Origin: Streptomyces sp. NBC_00193
Lineage (GTDB): Bacteria; Actinomycetota; Actinomycetes; Streptomycetales; Streptomycetaceae
Direction: 5' to 3'
Length of the DNA: 64,000 nucleotides
Assembly: GCF_026342735.1 (NCBI RefSeq)
Contig: NZ_JAPEMM010000001.1
Coordinates: 3,162,001-3,226,000, forward strand
The translations under genes were made by a program, and so were the position numbers. The notes beneath the pieces are model-generated. The model had not been told where the DNA came from. It was given only the letters and a program-made list of their open reading frames with translations, and ran no database searches. This document shows positions 34,994 through 43,772 of the stretch, piece by piece. Within the stretch, counting starts at the first letter, position 1; the number at the start of each line of letters is the position of its first letter.

Positions 34994-35035
34994 AGCCGGG
35001 CCGCACGGCCCTTGAGGCTCAGGCCCCGCGAGGCG

Positions 35036-36397
35036 CTACGCCGCCGTCGCCAGCTGGCGGCGGCGGTCCGAGGGGACGAAGGTCACGCCGTGGCGGTTCA
35101 CGCTGAGGCGGAGGTTGCCGATGCGCGAGAGGACGAGGCCGATCGTGACGGCGGCGGCCAGGGAGACCGCTCCGCCCGCGGCCATGCCGATCCGCGCGCC
35201 GTACGTGTCCGTGACCCAGCCGACCAGCGGGGCCCCGATGGGCGTGCCGCCGGTGAAGACCATCATGAACAGGGCCATCACCCGGCCCCGCATCTCGGGG
35301 TCGGTGGCCATCTGGACGCTGGAGTTGGCGGTGACGTTCACGGTCAGGCCGAAGACGCCGATCGGCACCAGCAGCGCCGCGAACAGCCAGAAGCCCGGTG
35401 CGAAGGCCGTCACCAGCAGGAGGACGGAGAAGAGCACCGCCGCCGCGACCAGCAGCCGCAGGCGGGAAAGGCCCCGGCGGGCCGCCAGCAGTGCGCCCGC
35501 CAGGGAGCCCGCCGCGATCAGGGTGTTGAAGAGCCCGTAGGTGCCCGCGTCCCCGTGGAAGACCTTGCTGACGAAGGCCGACAGCCAGATCGGGAAGTTG
35601 AAGCCGAAGGTGCCGATGAATCCGACCAGCACGATCGGCCAGATCAGCTCGGGCCGTCCGGCGACGTACCGCAGGCCTTCCCGGAGCTGGCCCTTGGCGC
35701 GGGGCTGGACCTCGACCGGGTGCAGCTCCCGCGTCCGCATCAGCATCAGGGCCGCGAGGGGTGCCGCGAAGGACAGGCCGTTGAGCAGGAAGGCCCAGCC
35801 GGAGCCGACGGCGGTGATGAGGACACCGGCGATGGCCGGGCCGACCAGTCGCGCGGACTGGAAGTTGGCGGAGTTCAGGCTGACCGCGTTGGCCACCTGG
35901 TCCTTGCCGACCATCTCGGAGACGAAGGTCTGGCGGGCCGGGTTGTCCACGACGGTGACCAGGCCGAGGAGGAAGGCGGCGAGGTAGACGTGCCAGACGT
36001 TGACGTGACCGGCGAGGGTGAGGACACCGAGCGCGAGGCCGGTGAGGCCCATGGCGGCTTGGGTGCAGAGCAGCAGCGGCCGCTTGGGGAGCCGGTCGGC
36101 GAGTACGCCGCCGTAGAGCCCGAAGAGCATCATCGGCAGGAACTGCAGCGCGATGGTGATGCCGACCGCGGAGGCGGATCCGGTCAGGGACAGGACCAGC
36201 CAGTCCTGTGCGATGCGCTGCATCCAGGTGCCGGTGTTCGAGACGGCCTGGCCCGTGGCGAAGAGCCGGTAGTTCCGGATCTTCAGCGAGCTGAACATCG
36301 AGTTCTTGGCGTTCTTCGCGTTCTGTGCGGTGCCCGGCGTGTGCGTAGTGGTGGATGTGTGGCCGGGGGCGGAGTCTGCTCCGGGTCCCGTACTCAA
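35036..36397 (-). CDS. MFS transporter (EntS-like exporter)
   Basis: The 453-residue protein has a 40-residue polar start, then SLKIRNYRLFATGQAVSNTGTWMQRIAQDWLVL, which typifies the EntS/MFS_3 group, and about twelve membrane helices with the DRLPKRPLLL loop. It probably exports small molecules. It follows the marR gene on the same strand by 24 bases, so it is very likely the regulated target of that repressor. Confidence 0.88.
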   Translation of the reverse strand: MSTGPGADSAPGHTSTTTHTPGTAQNAKNAKNSMFSSLKIRNYRLFATGQAVSNTGTWMQRIAQDWLVLSLTGSASAVGITIALQFLPMMLFGLYGGVLADRLPKRPLLLCTQAAMGLTGLALGVLTLAGHVNVWHVYLAAFLLGLVTVVDNPARQTFVSEMVGKDQVANAVSLNSANFQSARLVGPAIAGVLITAVGSGWAFLLNGLSFAAPLAALMLMRTRELHPVEVQPRAKGQLREGLRYVAGRPELIWPIVLVGFIGTFGFNFPIWLSAFVSKVFHGDAGTYGLFNTLIAAGSLAGALLAARRGLSRLRLLVAAAVLFSVLLLVTAFAPGFWLFAALLVPIGVFGLTVNVTANSSVQMATDPEMRGRVMALFMMVFTGGTPIGAPLVGWVTDTYGARIGMAAGGAVSLAAAVTIGLVLSRIGNLRLSVNRHGVTFVPSDRRRQLATAA

Positions 36398-36421
36398 AAG
36401 GTTCGCCTCCTGGCGTCGTTC

Positions 36422-36859
36422 CTATAGGTGCGCGAGCTTGTCCAGGACGGGCGCGGCTTCGCGCAGCTTCGCCCATTCGTCCTCGGTCAGCTCGGCCGCG
36501 AGCCCGGCGAGGAAGGCGTTGCGCTTGCGACGGCTCTCTTCGAGCATCGCTTCGGCCTCCTCCGTCTGGCGGACCACCTTCTGGCGGCGGTCGTCGGGGT
36601 GCGGTTCCAGCGTGACCAGTCCCTTGGCTTCCAGCAACGCGACGATGCGCGTCATGGACGGCGGCTGCACGTGCTCGCGTCGGGCCAGCTCACCGGGGGT
36701 GGCCTGGCCGCAGCGGGCGAGGGTGCCGAGGACCGACATCTCGGTCGGGCTCAGCGATTCGTCGACGCGCTGGTGCTTGAGGCGCCGGCCCAGCCGCATG
36801 ACGGCGGAGCGGAGGTCGTTCACGGCGGCTGCGTCGTCACCACGGGAAAGGTCATGCAT
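36422..36859 (-). CDS. MarR family transcriptional regulator
   Basis: The 145-residue protein has the MarR winged helix (LSPTEMSVLGTLARCGQATPGELARREHVQPPSMTRIVALLEAKGLV) followed by the wing DDRRQKVV. It should bind a palindrome as a dimer. The ATG at 36859 has no ribosome-binding site; the operator palindrome lies 7-24 bases upstream, so the transcript may be leaderless. In-frame ATG 36877 would place the start inside the palindrome. It leads the marR-MFS operon. Confidence 0.88.
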   Translation of the reverse strand: MHDLSRGDDAAAVNDLRSAVMRLGRRLKHQRVDESLSPTEMSVLGTLARCGQATPGELARREHVQPPSMTRIVALLEAKGLVTLEPHPDDRRQKVVRQTEEAEAMLEESRRKRNAFLAGLAAELTEDEWAKLREAAPVLDKLAHL

Positions 36860-36865
36860 GTATTT

Positions 36866-36883
36866 AGAGTAACTCATTACTCT
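36866..36883. promoter_or_regulatory. MarR operator palindrome
   Basis: AGAGTAA-CTCA-TTACTCT is a perfect 7-bp inverted repeat in an unusually AT-rich patch directly before the marR start. Position and symmetry suit autorepression. Confidence 0.75.
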
Positions 36884-36978
36884 ACCTAAGGAACACCAGG
36901 TATCCGGTGTCACTCGTACGGGTGAGTCGGCTCCGGAAAGTGACACGCGTCCATGCCCTGTGCCCCGACTCTTTCGGC

Positions 36979-37161
36979 ATGGGGACACATGTGCTGAGCA
37001 TGCGCATAGACGGGGAGCTCCTCGACAGGCTCCGGACTCATGCCGCCAAACGCGGAATGAGCGTCCAGGACTATGTGGTCCGGACGCTCATTCGCGACGA
37101 CTTCGACGAACGCTTCAAGGCGGCCGTCGACGAGACGGAGAAGTTCTACGGGGCTGCGTGA
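36979..37161 (+). CDS. Ribbon-helix-helix protein (orphan antitoxin-like)
   Basis: The 60-residue protein has the Arc/MetJ-type pattern THVLSMRIDGELLDRLRTHAAKRGMSVQDYVVRTLIRDDFDERF: a DNA-contacting strand followed by two helices. Such proteins are usually antitoxins or small repressors. No toxin gene follows; the next gene converges on it eight bases later. ATG 37000 is an alternative start. It lies opposite marR, with a regulatory region between. Confidence 0.7.
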   Translation: MGTHVLSMRIDGELLDRLRTHAAKRGMSVQDYVVRTLIRDDFDERFKAAVDETEKFYGAA

Positions 37162-37169
37162 GCCCGGGG

Positions 37170-38576
37170 CTACGTGAGGCCCAGCGCCGGCATCGCGTAG
37201 TAGAAGACGAAGACCGCCGACACGACGTACATCGCCACCGGGACCTCGCGGCCCCGGCCGGTCGCCAGCCGCAGTACGGAGAAGGCCACGAAGCCGATGC
37301 CGATGCCGTTGGTGATCGAGTACGTGAACGGCATCATCACCATGGCCAGGAAGGCCGGGACGGCGATGGTGAAGTCGTTCCAGTCGATGTCCCTGACCGA
37401 GCCGGCCATGATCAGGAAGCCGACCGCGACGAGAGCCGGGGTGGCCGCCTGCGAGGGGACCATCGTGGCGAGCGGCGTGAGGAACAGCGACACGGCGAAG
37501 AGGCCGCCCGTCACGATGTTCGCGAGGCCCGTCCTGGCCCCCTCGCCGACGCCCGCCGTGGACTCCACGAAGCAGGTGGTGGCCGAGGAGGAGGAGGCGC
37601 CGCCCGCGGCGACGGCCATGCCGTCGACGAACAGCACCCGGTTGATGCCGGGGAAGGAGCCGTCCGGCTTCGTCAGCTTCGCCTCGTCGCCGACGCCGAG
37701 GATGGTGCCCATCGCGTCGAAGAAGCAGGACAGCAGCACGGTGAAGACGAACAGGATGCCGGTCAGCATGCCGACCTTGCCGAAGCCGCCGAACAGGCTG
37801 ACCTGACCGATGAGGCCGAAGTCGGGGGCGGCCACCGGGTTGCCCGGCCACTCCGGGACGGTCAGGCCCCAGGCGGCGTCCGGGAGCTTGGTGACCAGCT
37901 GGACCGCCAGGGCGGCGACCGTCATGGCCACGATGGAGATCAGGATCGCGCCGGGGGTCTTGCGGATGATCAGGGTCAGCGTCAGCAGGACGCCGACCAC
38001 GAAGATCAGGACGGGCCAGCCGTGCAGGTGGCCGTTGCCGCCGAGCTGGAGCGGGACCGTGGTGTGGGCGAGGTCCGGGATGCGGGTGACGAACCCCGAG
38101 TCGACCAGGCCGATCAGCATGATGAACAGGCCGATGCCGATCGCGATGCCCTTGCGCAGGCCGAGCGGGACCGCGTTCATGACCCGCTCGCGCAGACCGG
38201 TGGCGACGAGCAGCATCACCACGAAGCCGGCCAGGACCACCATGCCCATGGCGTCGGGCCAGCTCATGCGCGGGGCGAGCTGGAGGGCGACCACGGTGTT
38301 GACGCCGAGCCCGGCCGCGAGGGCGATCGGGACGTTGCCGATCACGCCCATGAGGAGGGTGGTGAAGGCGGCGGTCAGCACGGTGGCGGTGACCAGCTGG
38401 CCGCCGTCGAGCTGGTGGCCGTACATGTCCTTCGCGCTGCCCAGGATGATCGGGTTCAGCACGATGATGTAGGCCATCGCGAAGAAGGTGGCGAAGCCGC
38501 CGCGGACCTCGCGGCTGATGGTCGAGCCGCGCTCGGAGATCTTGAAATAGCGGTCCACAGGGGCCGACGTGCTCAT
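37170..38576 (-). CDS. NCS2 family purine permease (AzgA/PbuG-like)
   Basis: The 468-residue protein has about 13-14 membrane segments and begins with a short lead before VDRYFKISERGSTISREVRGGFATFFAMAYIIVLNPIIL, the start pattern of AzgA/PbuG-type hypoxanthine/guanine transporters. ALAAGLGVNTVVALQLAP, SSATTCFVESTAGVGEGARTG and CFFDAMGTILGVG are the family's substrate-site motifs. It probably takes up guanine or hypoxanthine by proton symport. ATG 38576 is preceded by AGGACC. Confidence 0.9.
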   Translation of the reverse strand: MSTSAPVDRYFKISERGSTISREVRGGFATFFAMAYIIVLNPIILGSAKDMYGHQLDGGQLVTATVLTAAFTTLLMGVIGNVPIALAAGLGVNTVVALQLAPRMSWPDAMGMVVLAGFVVMLLVATGLRERVMNAVPLGLRKGIAIGIGLFIMLIGLVDSGFVTRIPDLAHTTVPLQLGGNGHLHGWPVLIFVVGVLLTLTLIIRKTPGAILISIVAMTVAALAVQLVTKLPDAAWGLTVPEWPGNPVAAPDFGLIGQVSLFGGFGKVGMLTGILFVFTVLLSCFFDAMGTILGVGDEAKLTKPDGSFPGINRVLFVDGMAVAAGGASSSSATTCFVESTAGVGEGARTGLANIVTGGLFAVSLFLTPLATMVPSQAATPALVAVGFLIMAGSVRDIDWNDFTIAVPAFLAMVMMPFTYSITNGIGIGFVAFSVLRLATGRGREVPVAMYVVSAVFVFYYAMPALGLT

Positions 38577-38712
38577 GGGGGTCCTGGTCCTCAGTGGTGG
38601 TTTCATACGACGAAAACGGGCCAAGCCCAAACCGTTTCAGTATGAACACATGAACGAGAGGCCGTCTATCTCCGCGCGTAGACCCTCCGCCGACCGGCCT
38701 AGACTGGTCACC

Positions 38713-39012
38713 ATGGCGAAATGGACTGCGACGCACGAGGCCCCCGAGCCCCTTGAGGGTCCGATCGTCGCCACCGTGACCGGTGGCACGATCCTGTGGT
38801 TCGCCCTCTTCCTCTTCCAGCTCCCCTTCTACGGGTGGTTCGCGGACCGGGGCATGCTGTGGTGGGTCTGGACCTGCGCGGTCGGCGGGGTCCTCGGCCT
38901 CATCGGCCTCTGGTACGTCCGCGGCCGCGATGCCGCGCTGAAGCGGCACGCCCTTGAGCTGGCCGCTCGGAACGAAGACGGCCCGTCGGCCCCGACTCCC
39001 CAGGCGGGCTAG
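38713..39012 (+). CDS. DUF2530 membrane protein
   Basis: The 99-residue protein matches DUF2530: EAPEPLEGPIVATVTGGTILWFALFLFQLPFYGW then a second membrane helix WWVWTCAVGGVLGLIGLWYVRGRDAALKRH. Two helices place it in the cytoplasmic membrane with polar ends inside. Function unknown. It is divergent from the purine permease gene. Confidence 0.85.
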   Translation: MAKWTATHEAPEPLEGPIVATVTGGTILWFALFLFQLPFYGWFADRGMLWWVWTCAVGGVLGLIGLWYVRGRDAALKRHALELAARNEDGPSAPTPQAG

Positions 39013-39220
39013 CCCCCCTCCCCGCGTACGGGGTCTGCCCGCAGCCGTCGAACGGCTCTGGCGGCCACTGTGGCCGGGGCGGAGCCCCCTGGAAACGGTG
39101 CCGCACGTGCCCGGCGCGCCCGCCGGAAGGGCTACCAGCGGAGGATTCCGCTCATCCCGAAGTCGGATCTTCGGACTTTTCGGCAGGTGGGGGAGTGAAT
39201 CCCCCTTTACCGTCGGAACC

Positions 39221-41692
39221 ATGACGGAGCGGGCGCAGAGCGCATCAGACGGACCGGAGCCGGGCGGTGGCGGCACGGCCGCCGGGACCGCCATCGACGC
39301 GGGGGCCGAGCTCGATCCCGTACACCCGGTACGGCCGCCCGCACCGCGGTTCAAGCCGGCCGGGCTGACCACCGCCGAAGTCGCCGAGCGCGTCGCCCGC
39401 GGAGCCGTCAACGACGTCCCCGTCCGCAGCAGCCGCTCCACGTCCGAGATCGTCCGCGCCAACGTCTTCACCCGCTTCAACGCCATCATCGGCGTCCTCT
39501 GGGTGATCATGTTCTTCGTCGCGCCGATCCAGGACAGCCTCTTCGGCTTCGTGATCATCGCGAACACCGGCATCGGCATCATCCAGGAGATGCGCGCCAA
39601 GAAGACCCTCGACGGCCTCGCCGTCATCGGCGAGGCCAAACCCAGCGTCCGCCGCGACGGCCGCACCGCCGAGATCTCCACCTCCGAGATCGTCCTCGAC
39701 GACGTCATCGAGCTCGGCCCCGGCGACAAGGTCGTCGTCGACGGGCTCGTCGGCGAGGCCGACGGCCTGGAGATCGACGAATCCCTCCTCACCGGCGAAG
39801 CCGACCCCGTCCTGAAGAAGCCCGGCGACCCGGTCATGTCCGGCTCGTTCGTCGTCGCCGGCGGCGGCGCCTTCACCGCCACCAAGGTCGGCCGCGAGGC
39901 CTACGCCGCCCAGCTCGCCGAAGAGGCCTCCCGGTTCACGCTCGTCCACTCCGAGCTGCGCTCCGGCATCTCCACCATCCTCAAGTACGTCACCTGGATG
40001 ATGATCCCGACCTCGATCGGCCTGATCATCAGCCAGCTGATCGTCAAGGACAACAACCTCAAGGACGCCATCGCCCGCACCGTCGGCGGCATCGTCCCGA
40101 TGATCCCCGAAGGCCTCGTCCTCCTCACCTCCGTCGCCTTCGCCATCGGCGTCATCCGGCTCGGCCGCAAGCAGTGCCTGGTGCAGGAGCTGCCCGCCAT
40201 CGAGGGGCTCGCCCGCGTGGACGTGGTCTGCCTCGACAAGACCGGCACCCTCACCGAGGGCGGCATGGACGTCACCGAGTGCCGCCCGCTCGGCGGCGCG
40301 GACGCCGCGTACGTCAAGAAGGTCCTCGGCGCGCTCGGCGAGAGCGACCCCCGCCCCAACGCCAGCCTCCAGGCGATCATCGACGCCTACCCCGACAGCG
40401 CCGAGTGGCGCTGCACCGAATCGCTGCCCTTCTCCTCCGCCCGCAAGTACAGCGGCGCCAGCTTCAGCGAGGGCGACGGCGAGAACAACACCTGGCTGCT
40501 CGGCGCCCCCGACGTGCTGCTCCCGGCCGGGGACCCGGCCCTGGAGGAGATCAACGAGCTCAACGAGCAGGGCCTGCGGGTCCTCCTGCTGGGACGGGCC
40601 GCCGGCGAACTCGACGACCCGGCCGTGGCCACCGGGGTCAAGCCGACCGCCCTCGTCGTCCTGGAGCAGCGGCTGCGCCCCGACGCCGCCGACACCCTGC
40701 GCTACTTCGAGGACCAGGACGTCAAGGCCAAGGTCATCTCCGGGGACAACGCCGTCTCGGTCGGCGCGGTCGCCGGCAAGCTGGGCCTGCCCGGCGCCGA
40801 GAACACCGTCGACGCGCGCACGCTCCCCACCGACCAGGGGGAGATGGCCGAGGTCCTCGACGGGAACGCCGTCTTCGGGCGGGTCACCCCGCAGCAGAAG
40901 CGCGACATGGTCGCCGCCCTCCAGTCCCGGGGCCACACGGTCGCGATGACCGGCGACGGGGTCAACGACGTGCTCGCGCTCAAGGACGCCGACATCGGCG
41001 TCAGCATGGGCTCCGGCTCGGAGGCCACCCGCGCCGTCGCGCAGATCGTCCTCCTCAACAACAGCTTCTCCACCCTGCCCTCGGTGGTCGCCGAAGGCCG
41101 CCGGGTCATCGGCAACATCACCCGCGTCGCCACCCTCTTCCTCACGAAGACGGTCTACTCGGTGCTGCTGGCCGTCCTGGTGGTCTGCTCCCAGGTCGAG
41201 TACCCGTTCCTGCCGCGCCACCTGACGCTGCTCTCCACCCTCACGATCGGCATCCCGGCCTTCTTCCTGGCCCTCGCCCCCAACAAGGAGCGGGCCAAGC
41301 CGCACTTCGTGAAACGCGTGATGCGGTACGCGATCCCGGGCGGGGTCATCGCCGCCGTCGCCTGCTTCGTCACCTACGTGATCGCCCGCCACCACTACTC
41401 CGGCCCCGACGCCCTCAAGGCCGAGACCAGCGCCGCGACGCTCGCACTGTTCCTGACCTCGATGTGGGTGCTGGCGATCATCGCCCGCCCCTACACCTGG
41501 TGGCGGGTCGGCCTGGTCGGCGCGATGGGCGGGGCGTTCCTGATCGTGCTCGTCGTGCCCTGGCTGCAGGACTTCTTCCAGCTCAAGCTGGAGGGCGCCG
41601 TGATGCCGTGGACCGCCGTGGGCATCGCCGCCGTGGCGGCCGCCCTGATCGAGTTCACCTTCCGGTGGGTGGACCGCAGGTTCCCGGCGTAG
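39221..41692 (+). CDS. P-type cation ATPase (CtpE-like)
   Basis: The 823-residue ATPase has the actuator TGEADPVLKKPGD, the phosphorylation motif CLDKTGTLTEGG, and the hinge MTGDGVNDVLALKDADIGVSMGSGSEATR. The membrane segment GGIVPMIPEGLVLLTSVAFAIGV carries the PEGL in place of a heavy-metal CPC, so it is not a copper pump. The closest match I know is mycobacterial CtpE, a calcium transporter. No N-terminal metal-binding domain is present. The start at ATG 39221 lacks a strong ribosome-binding site. Confidence 0.88.
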   Translation: MTERAQSASDGPEPGGGGTAAGTAIDAGAELDPVHPVRPPAPRFKPAGLTTAEVAERVARGAVNDVPVRSSRSTSEIVRANVFTRFNAIIGVLWVIMFFVAPIQDSLFGFVIIANTGIGIIQEMRAKKTLDGLAVIGEAKPSVRRDGRTAEISTSEIVLDDVIELGPGDKVVVDGLVGEADGLEIDESLLTGEADPVLKKPGDPVMSGSFVVAGGGAFTATKVGREAYAAQLAEEASRFTLVHSELRSGISTILKYVTWMMIPTSIGLIISQLIVKDNNLKDAIARTVGGIVPMIPEGLVLLTSVAFAIGVIRLGRKQCLVQELPAIEGLARVDVVCLDKTGTLTEGGMDVTECRPLGGADAAYVKKVLGALGESDPRPNASLQAIIDAYPDSAEWRCTESLPFSSARKYSGASFSEGDGENNTWLLGAPDVLLPAGDPALEEINELNEQGLRVLLLGRAAGELDDPAVATGVKPTALVVLEQRLRPDAADTLRYFEDQDVKAKVISGDNAVSVGAVAGKLGLPGAENTVDARTLPTDQGEMAEVLDGNAVFGRVTPQQKRDMVAALQSRGHTVAMTGDGVNDVLALKDADIGVSMGSGSEATRAVAQIVLLNNSFSTLPSVVAEGRRVIGNITRVATLFLTKTVYSVLLAVLVVCSQVEYPFLPRHLTLLSTLTIGIPAFFLALAPNKERAKPHFVKRVMRYAIPGGVIAAVACFVTYVIARHHYSGPDALKAETSAATLALFLTSMWVLAIIARPYTWWRVGLVGAMGGAFLIVLVVPWLQDFFQLKLEGAVMPWTAVGIAAVAAALIEFTFRWVDRRFPA

Positions 41693-41747
41693 GTTCACCC
41701 TCGCGGCTCACTCCCACGAGGGATCGACAGGTGGGCCGTACCGGTTT

Positions 41748-41762
41748 CATAGTTGGACTATG
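41748..41762. promoter_or_regulatory. Palindrome overlapping the vapB-like start codon
   Basis: CATAGT-TGG-ACTATG is a perfect 6-bp inverted repeat that includes the first ATG (41760-41762). A bound antitoxin would cover the promoter and start region. The second in-frame ATG (41766) lies outside it. Confidence 0.65.
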
Positions 41763-42053
41763 GCAATGAAGAAGGTCACTGTCACCTTGCCGGCAGAGGT
41801 GTTCGAGAGCATCAAGGAACGGGTGTCCGCCCGAGGGGTGTCCGCCTACGTGGCCGCCGCCGTCGAGCGCAGGGTTGCGCAGGACAAGCTGCACGAACTG
41901 TCGGACCATCTGGAGCAGGAGTACGGGCCGGTAAGTGACGAGGCGTACGACGCGGTACTCGACCGGATCGAGGCCATCGACGCCTGGTACGAAGAACGCC
42001 GGACCGGGGTGCCTGCCCAGCAGCCCGAACCAGGTCGGCAGGCTGCCGCGTGA
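41760..42053 (+). CDS. VapB-like antitoxin
   Basis: The 97-residue protein has an N-terminal ribbon-helix-helix-like segment (KKVTVTLPAEVFESIKERVSARGVSAYVAAAVERRVAQDKL) for DNA binding and an acidic C-terminal region for toxin contact (SDHLEQEYGPVSDEAYDAVLDRIEAIDAWYEERR). Its stop overlaps the start of the PIN-domain gene by four bases (GTGA), the usual antitoxin-toxin coupling. No clear ribosome-binding site precedes ATG 41760, so translation may be leaderless. Confidence 0.82.
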   Translation: MAMKKVTVTLPAEVFESIKERVSARGVSAYVAAAVERRVAQDKLHELSDHLEQEYGPVSDEAYDAVLDRIEAIDAWYEERRTGVPAQQPEPGRQAAA

Positions 42054-42493
42054 CTCCCCGGGTGAACCGGCGGGTCGTGCCCGCGCCGCGTACGTTCGTC
42101 TTCGACTGCGAGGCGCTCTCCCGAGCGGTGCGCGGCGACGAGGTCTTGTCCGCCTATGTGAAGGCTGCGGCGCACAGTGATGTCCGGGTGGTGATCTCCG
42201 GACTCACGACACTGGAGGCCTGGGATCCGAAGGCGGGTGTGCTGCCCAAGACCTGGGACTGGACCTTGTCCCGGATGGAGGTCGTCCACACGAATGACGC
42301 CATGATCGCCACTGCGCGTTCCCTCCTGAAGGAGGCGAAACTGCATGGTCACAAGTACGCGATCGACGCCGTTCTCGGCTCTGTCGCGCTTGAGGCCGCA
42401 GGACGGGGCGACCGCGTCGTCGTGCTGACTTCGGATGCCGACGACTTGCGGCGGCTGCTCGGTGATCACCCGGTGTGGGTCGAGCCCATTTGA
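42050..42493 (+). CDS. PIN-domain toxin (VapC-like)
   Basis: The 147-residue protein begins with a PIN-type first strand (TFVFDCEALSRAVRG) carrying the first metal-binding aspartate, has the middle acidic helix KYAIDAVLGSVALEAAG and ends VVLTSDADDLRRLLG, the DADDL-type motif. These acidic residues would form the metal site of a ribonuclease. It ends three bases before the convergent MFS stop. Confidence 0.82.
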   Translation: MTPRVNRRVVPAPRTFVFDCEALSRAVRGDEVLSAYVKAAAHSDVRVVISGLTTLEAWDPKAGVLPKTWDWTLSRMEVVHTNDAMIATARSLLKEAKLHGHKYAIDAVLGSVALEAAGRGDRVVVLTSDADDLRRLLGDHPVWVEPI

Positions 42494-42496
42494 CCC

Positions 42497-43690
42497 TCAC
42501 GCCGCCAGGTCGAGGTCCTGCTCCCGCCGGGCCGCGATCCGGGTGCGCAGGCCCAGGGTGGCCACCGCGGCGAGGAGTCCGAGGGCCAGGGCCCCCCACC
42601 ACAGGGCGGCCGCTCCGACCCCGGTGTAGAGGGCGACGCCCAGGGTGAGGGCGGAGAAGCGGGCCAGGCCCCAGGTCCAGCTGAAGGCTCCCTGGTAGCG
42701 GCCCCGGGCGTCGGCCGGGGCCAGGTCGGCCACCAGCGAGGCCGCGATGCCGGCCACGGCCACCTCGCCGAGCGACCAGACGACCACCGAGACCACGTAC
42801 CCGGTGACGGAGTCCGCGAGCCCGGTCAGCGCCACCCCGGCGGCGATCAGGGCGCCGCCCGCAGCCTGCACCGGCAGCTGCGGCAGTCCCGACAGCCGGG
42901 CCGTCACGAACGGCTGCAGGGCCACCACCAGGACGGCGTTGACCGCGGCCAGGGCTCCGTACACGGCCGGCGAGAGCCCGCTGTCGCGGACGGCCAGCGG
43001 CAGCGCCACCTCGGTCAGCGAGTACACGAACAGCTGGATCCCGAGCAGGGGGAGCAGCAGGAGCATCAGCCGGTCGCGCAGGACCACCCCGTAGCCCAGG
43101 CCGCCCGAGGCCTTGGTCGGAGCGGTGCGGGCCGGTTCGCGCAGCCGGGTCGCGACCACGGTGGCGTAGATGAGCGCCGAACCGGCGTCGACGGCGAAGA
43201 GCAGCCAGTACCCGTGCGCGGCGAGGAAGCCGCCGAGGACGCCGGCGACGGCCGTGCCGATGTTGACGCCCCAGTTGAACAGCGCGTACGCGCGCTGCCG
43301 CCACCCGGTGTCCACCGAGTCGGCCAGCAGCGCGAACGCGGCGGGTCCGACGGTGGCTCCGGCGGTGCTGAGGAGCAGCGCCGAGGCGGCCATCGTCCAG
43401 AGCCCCGGGGCCAGGAACAGGGCGCCCTGGGCGACGGCGGAGCCGACGAGCCCGATCAGCATGGTCGGGCGGCGGCCGATCCGGTCGGCGAGCAGTCCGC
43501 CGAGGGCCGGGCCGAGCAGGTGGCCGGCGCCGAGCGCGCCGAGCACGAAGGAGATGTCGGAGCCGGTGATGCCCCGGTCGGCGAGGAGGAAGACCAGGAA
43601 CGGGGTGACCAGGTAGCCGAGCCGGTTGACGACCGAACCGGCGAACAGGGTCCAGACGAGGGGCGGGAGACCGCGGAAGGAGGAGGGCAT
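42497..43690 (-). CDS. MFS transporter
   Basis: The 397-residue carrier has about twelve membrane helices and the loop GGLLADRIGRRPTMLIG between helices 2 and 3. A Pro-Thr-Lys region splits the two halves. It resembles the multidrug-efflux MFS_1 type. It is divergent from the DUF5937/ArsR-type regulator gene with an 82-base shared intergenic region, so the regulator probably controls it. Confidence 0.87.
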   Translation of the reverse strand: MPSSFRGLPPLVWTLFAGSVVNRLGYLVTPFLVFLLADRGITGSDISFVLGALGAGHLLGPALGGLLADRIGRRPTMLIGLVGSAVAQGALFLAPGLWTMAASALLLSTAGATVGPAAFALLADSVDTGWRQRAYALFNWGVNIGTAVAGVLGGFLAAHGYWLLFAVDAGSALIYATVVATRLREPARTAPTKASGGLGYGVVLRDRLMLLLLPLLGIQLFVYSLTEVALPLAVRDSGLSPAVYGALAAVNAVLVVALQPFVTARLSGLPQLPVQAAGGALIAAGVALTGLADSVTGYVVSVVVWSLGEVAVAGIAASLVADLAPADARGRYQGAFSWTWGLARFSALTLGVALYTGVGAAALWWGALALGLLAAVATLGLRTRIAARREQDLDLAA

Positions 43691-43772
43691 GTGAGGAGCC
43701 TGCGCCCTGGGCGGGCCGGGCCCCTATTGATTAAGGTGGGACCGAATCCAACGGCACGGCGGGGGCGGTCAC

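Noticed and set aside
36910..39885. A 991-residue minus-strand frame around the purine permease gene
   Set aside because: It crosses three genes and a promoter region, and its composition is low-complexity.
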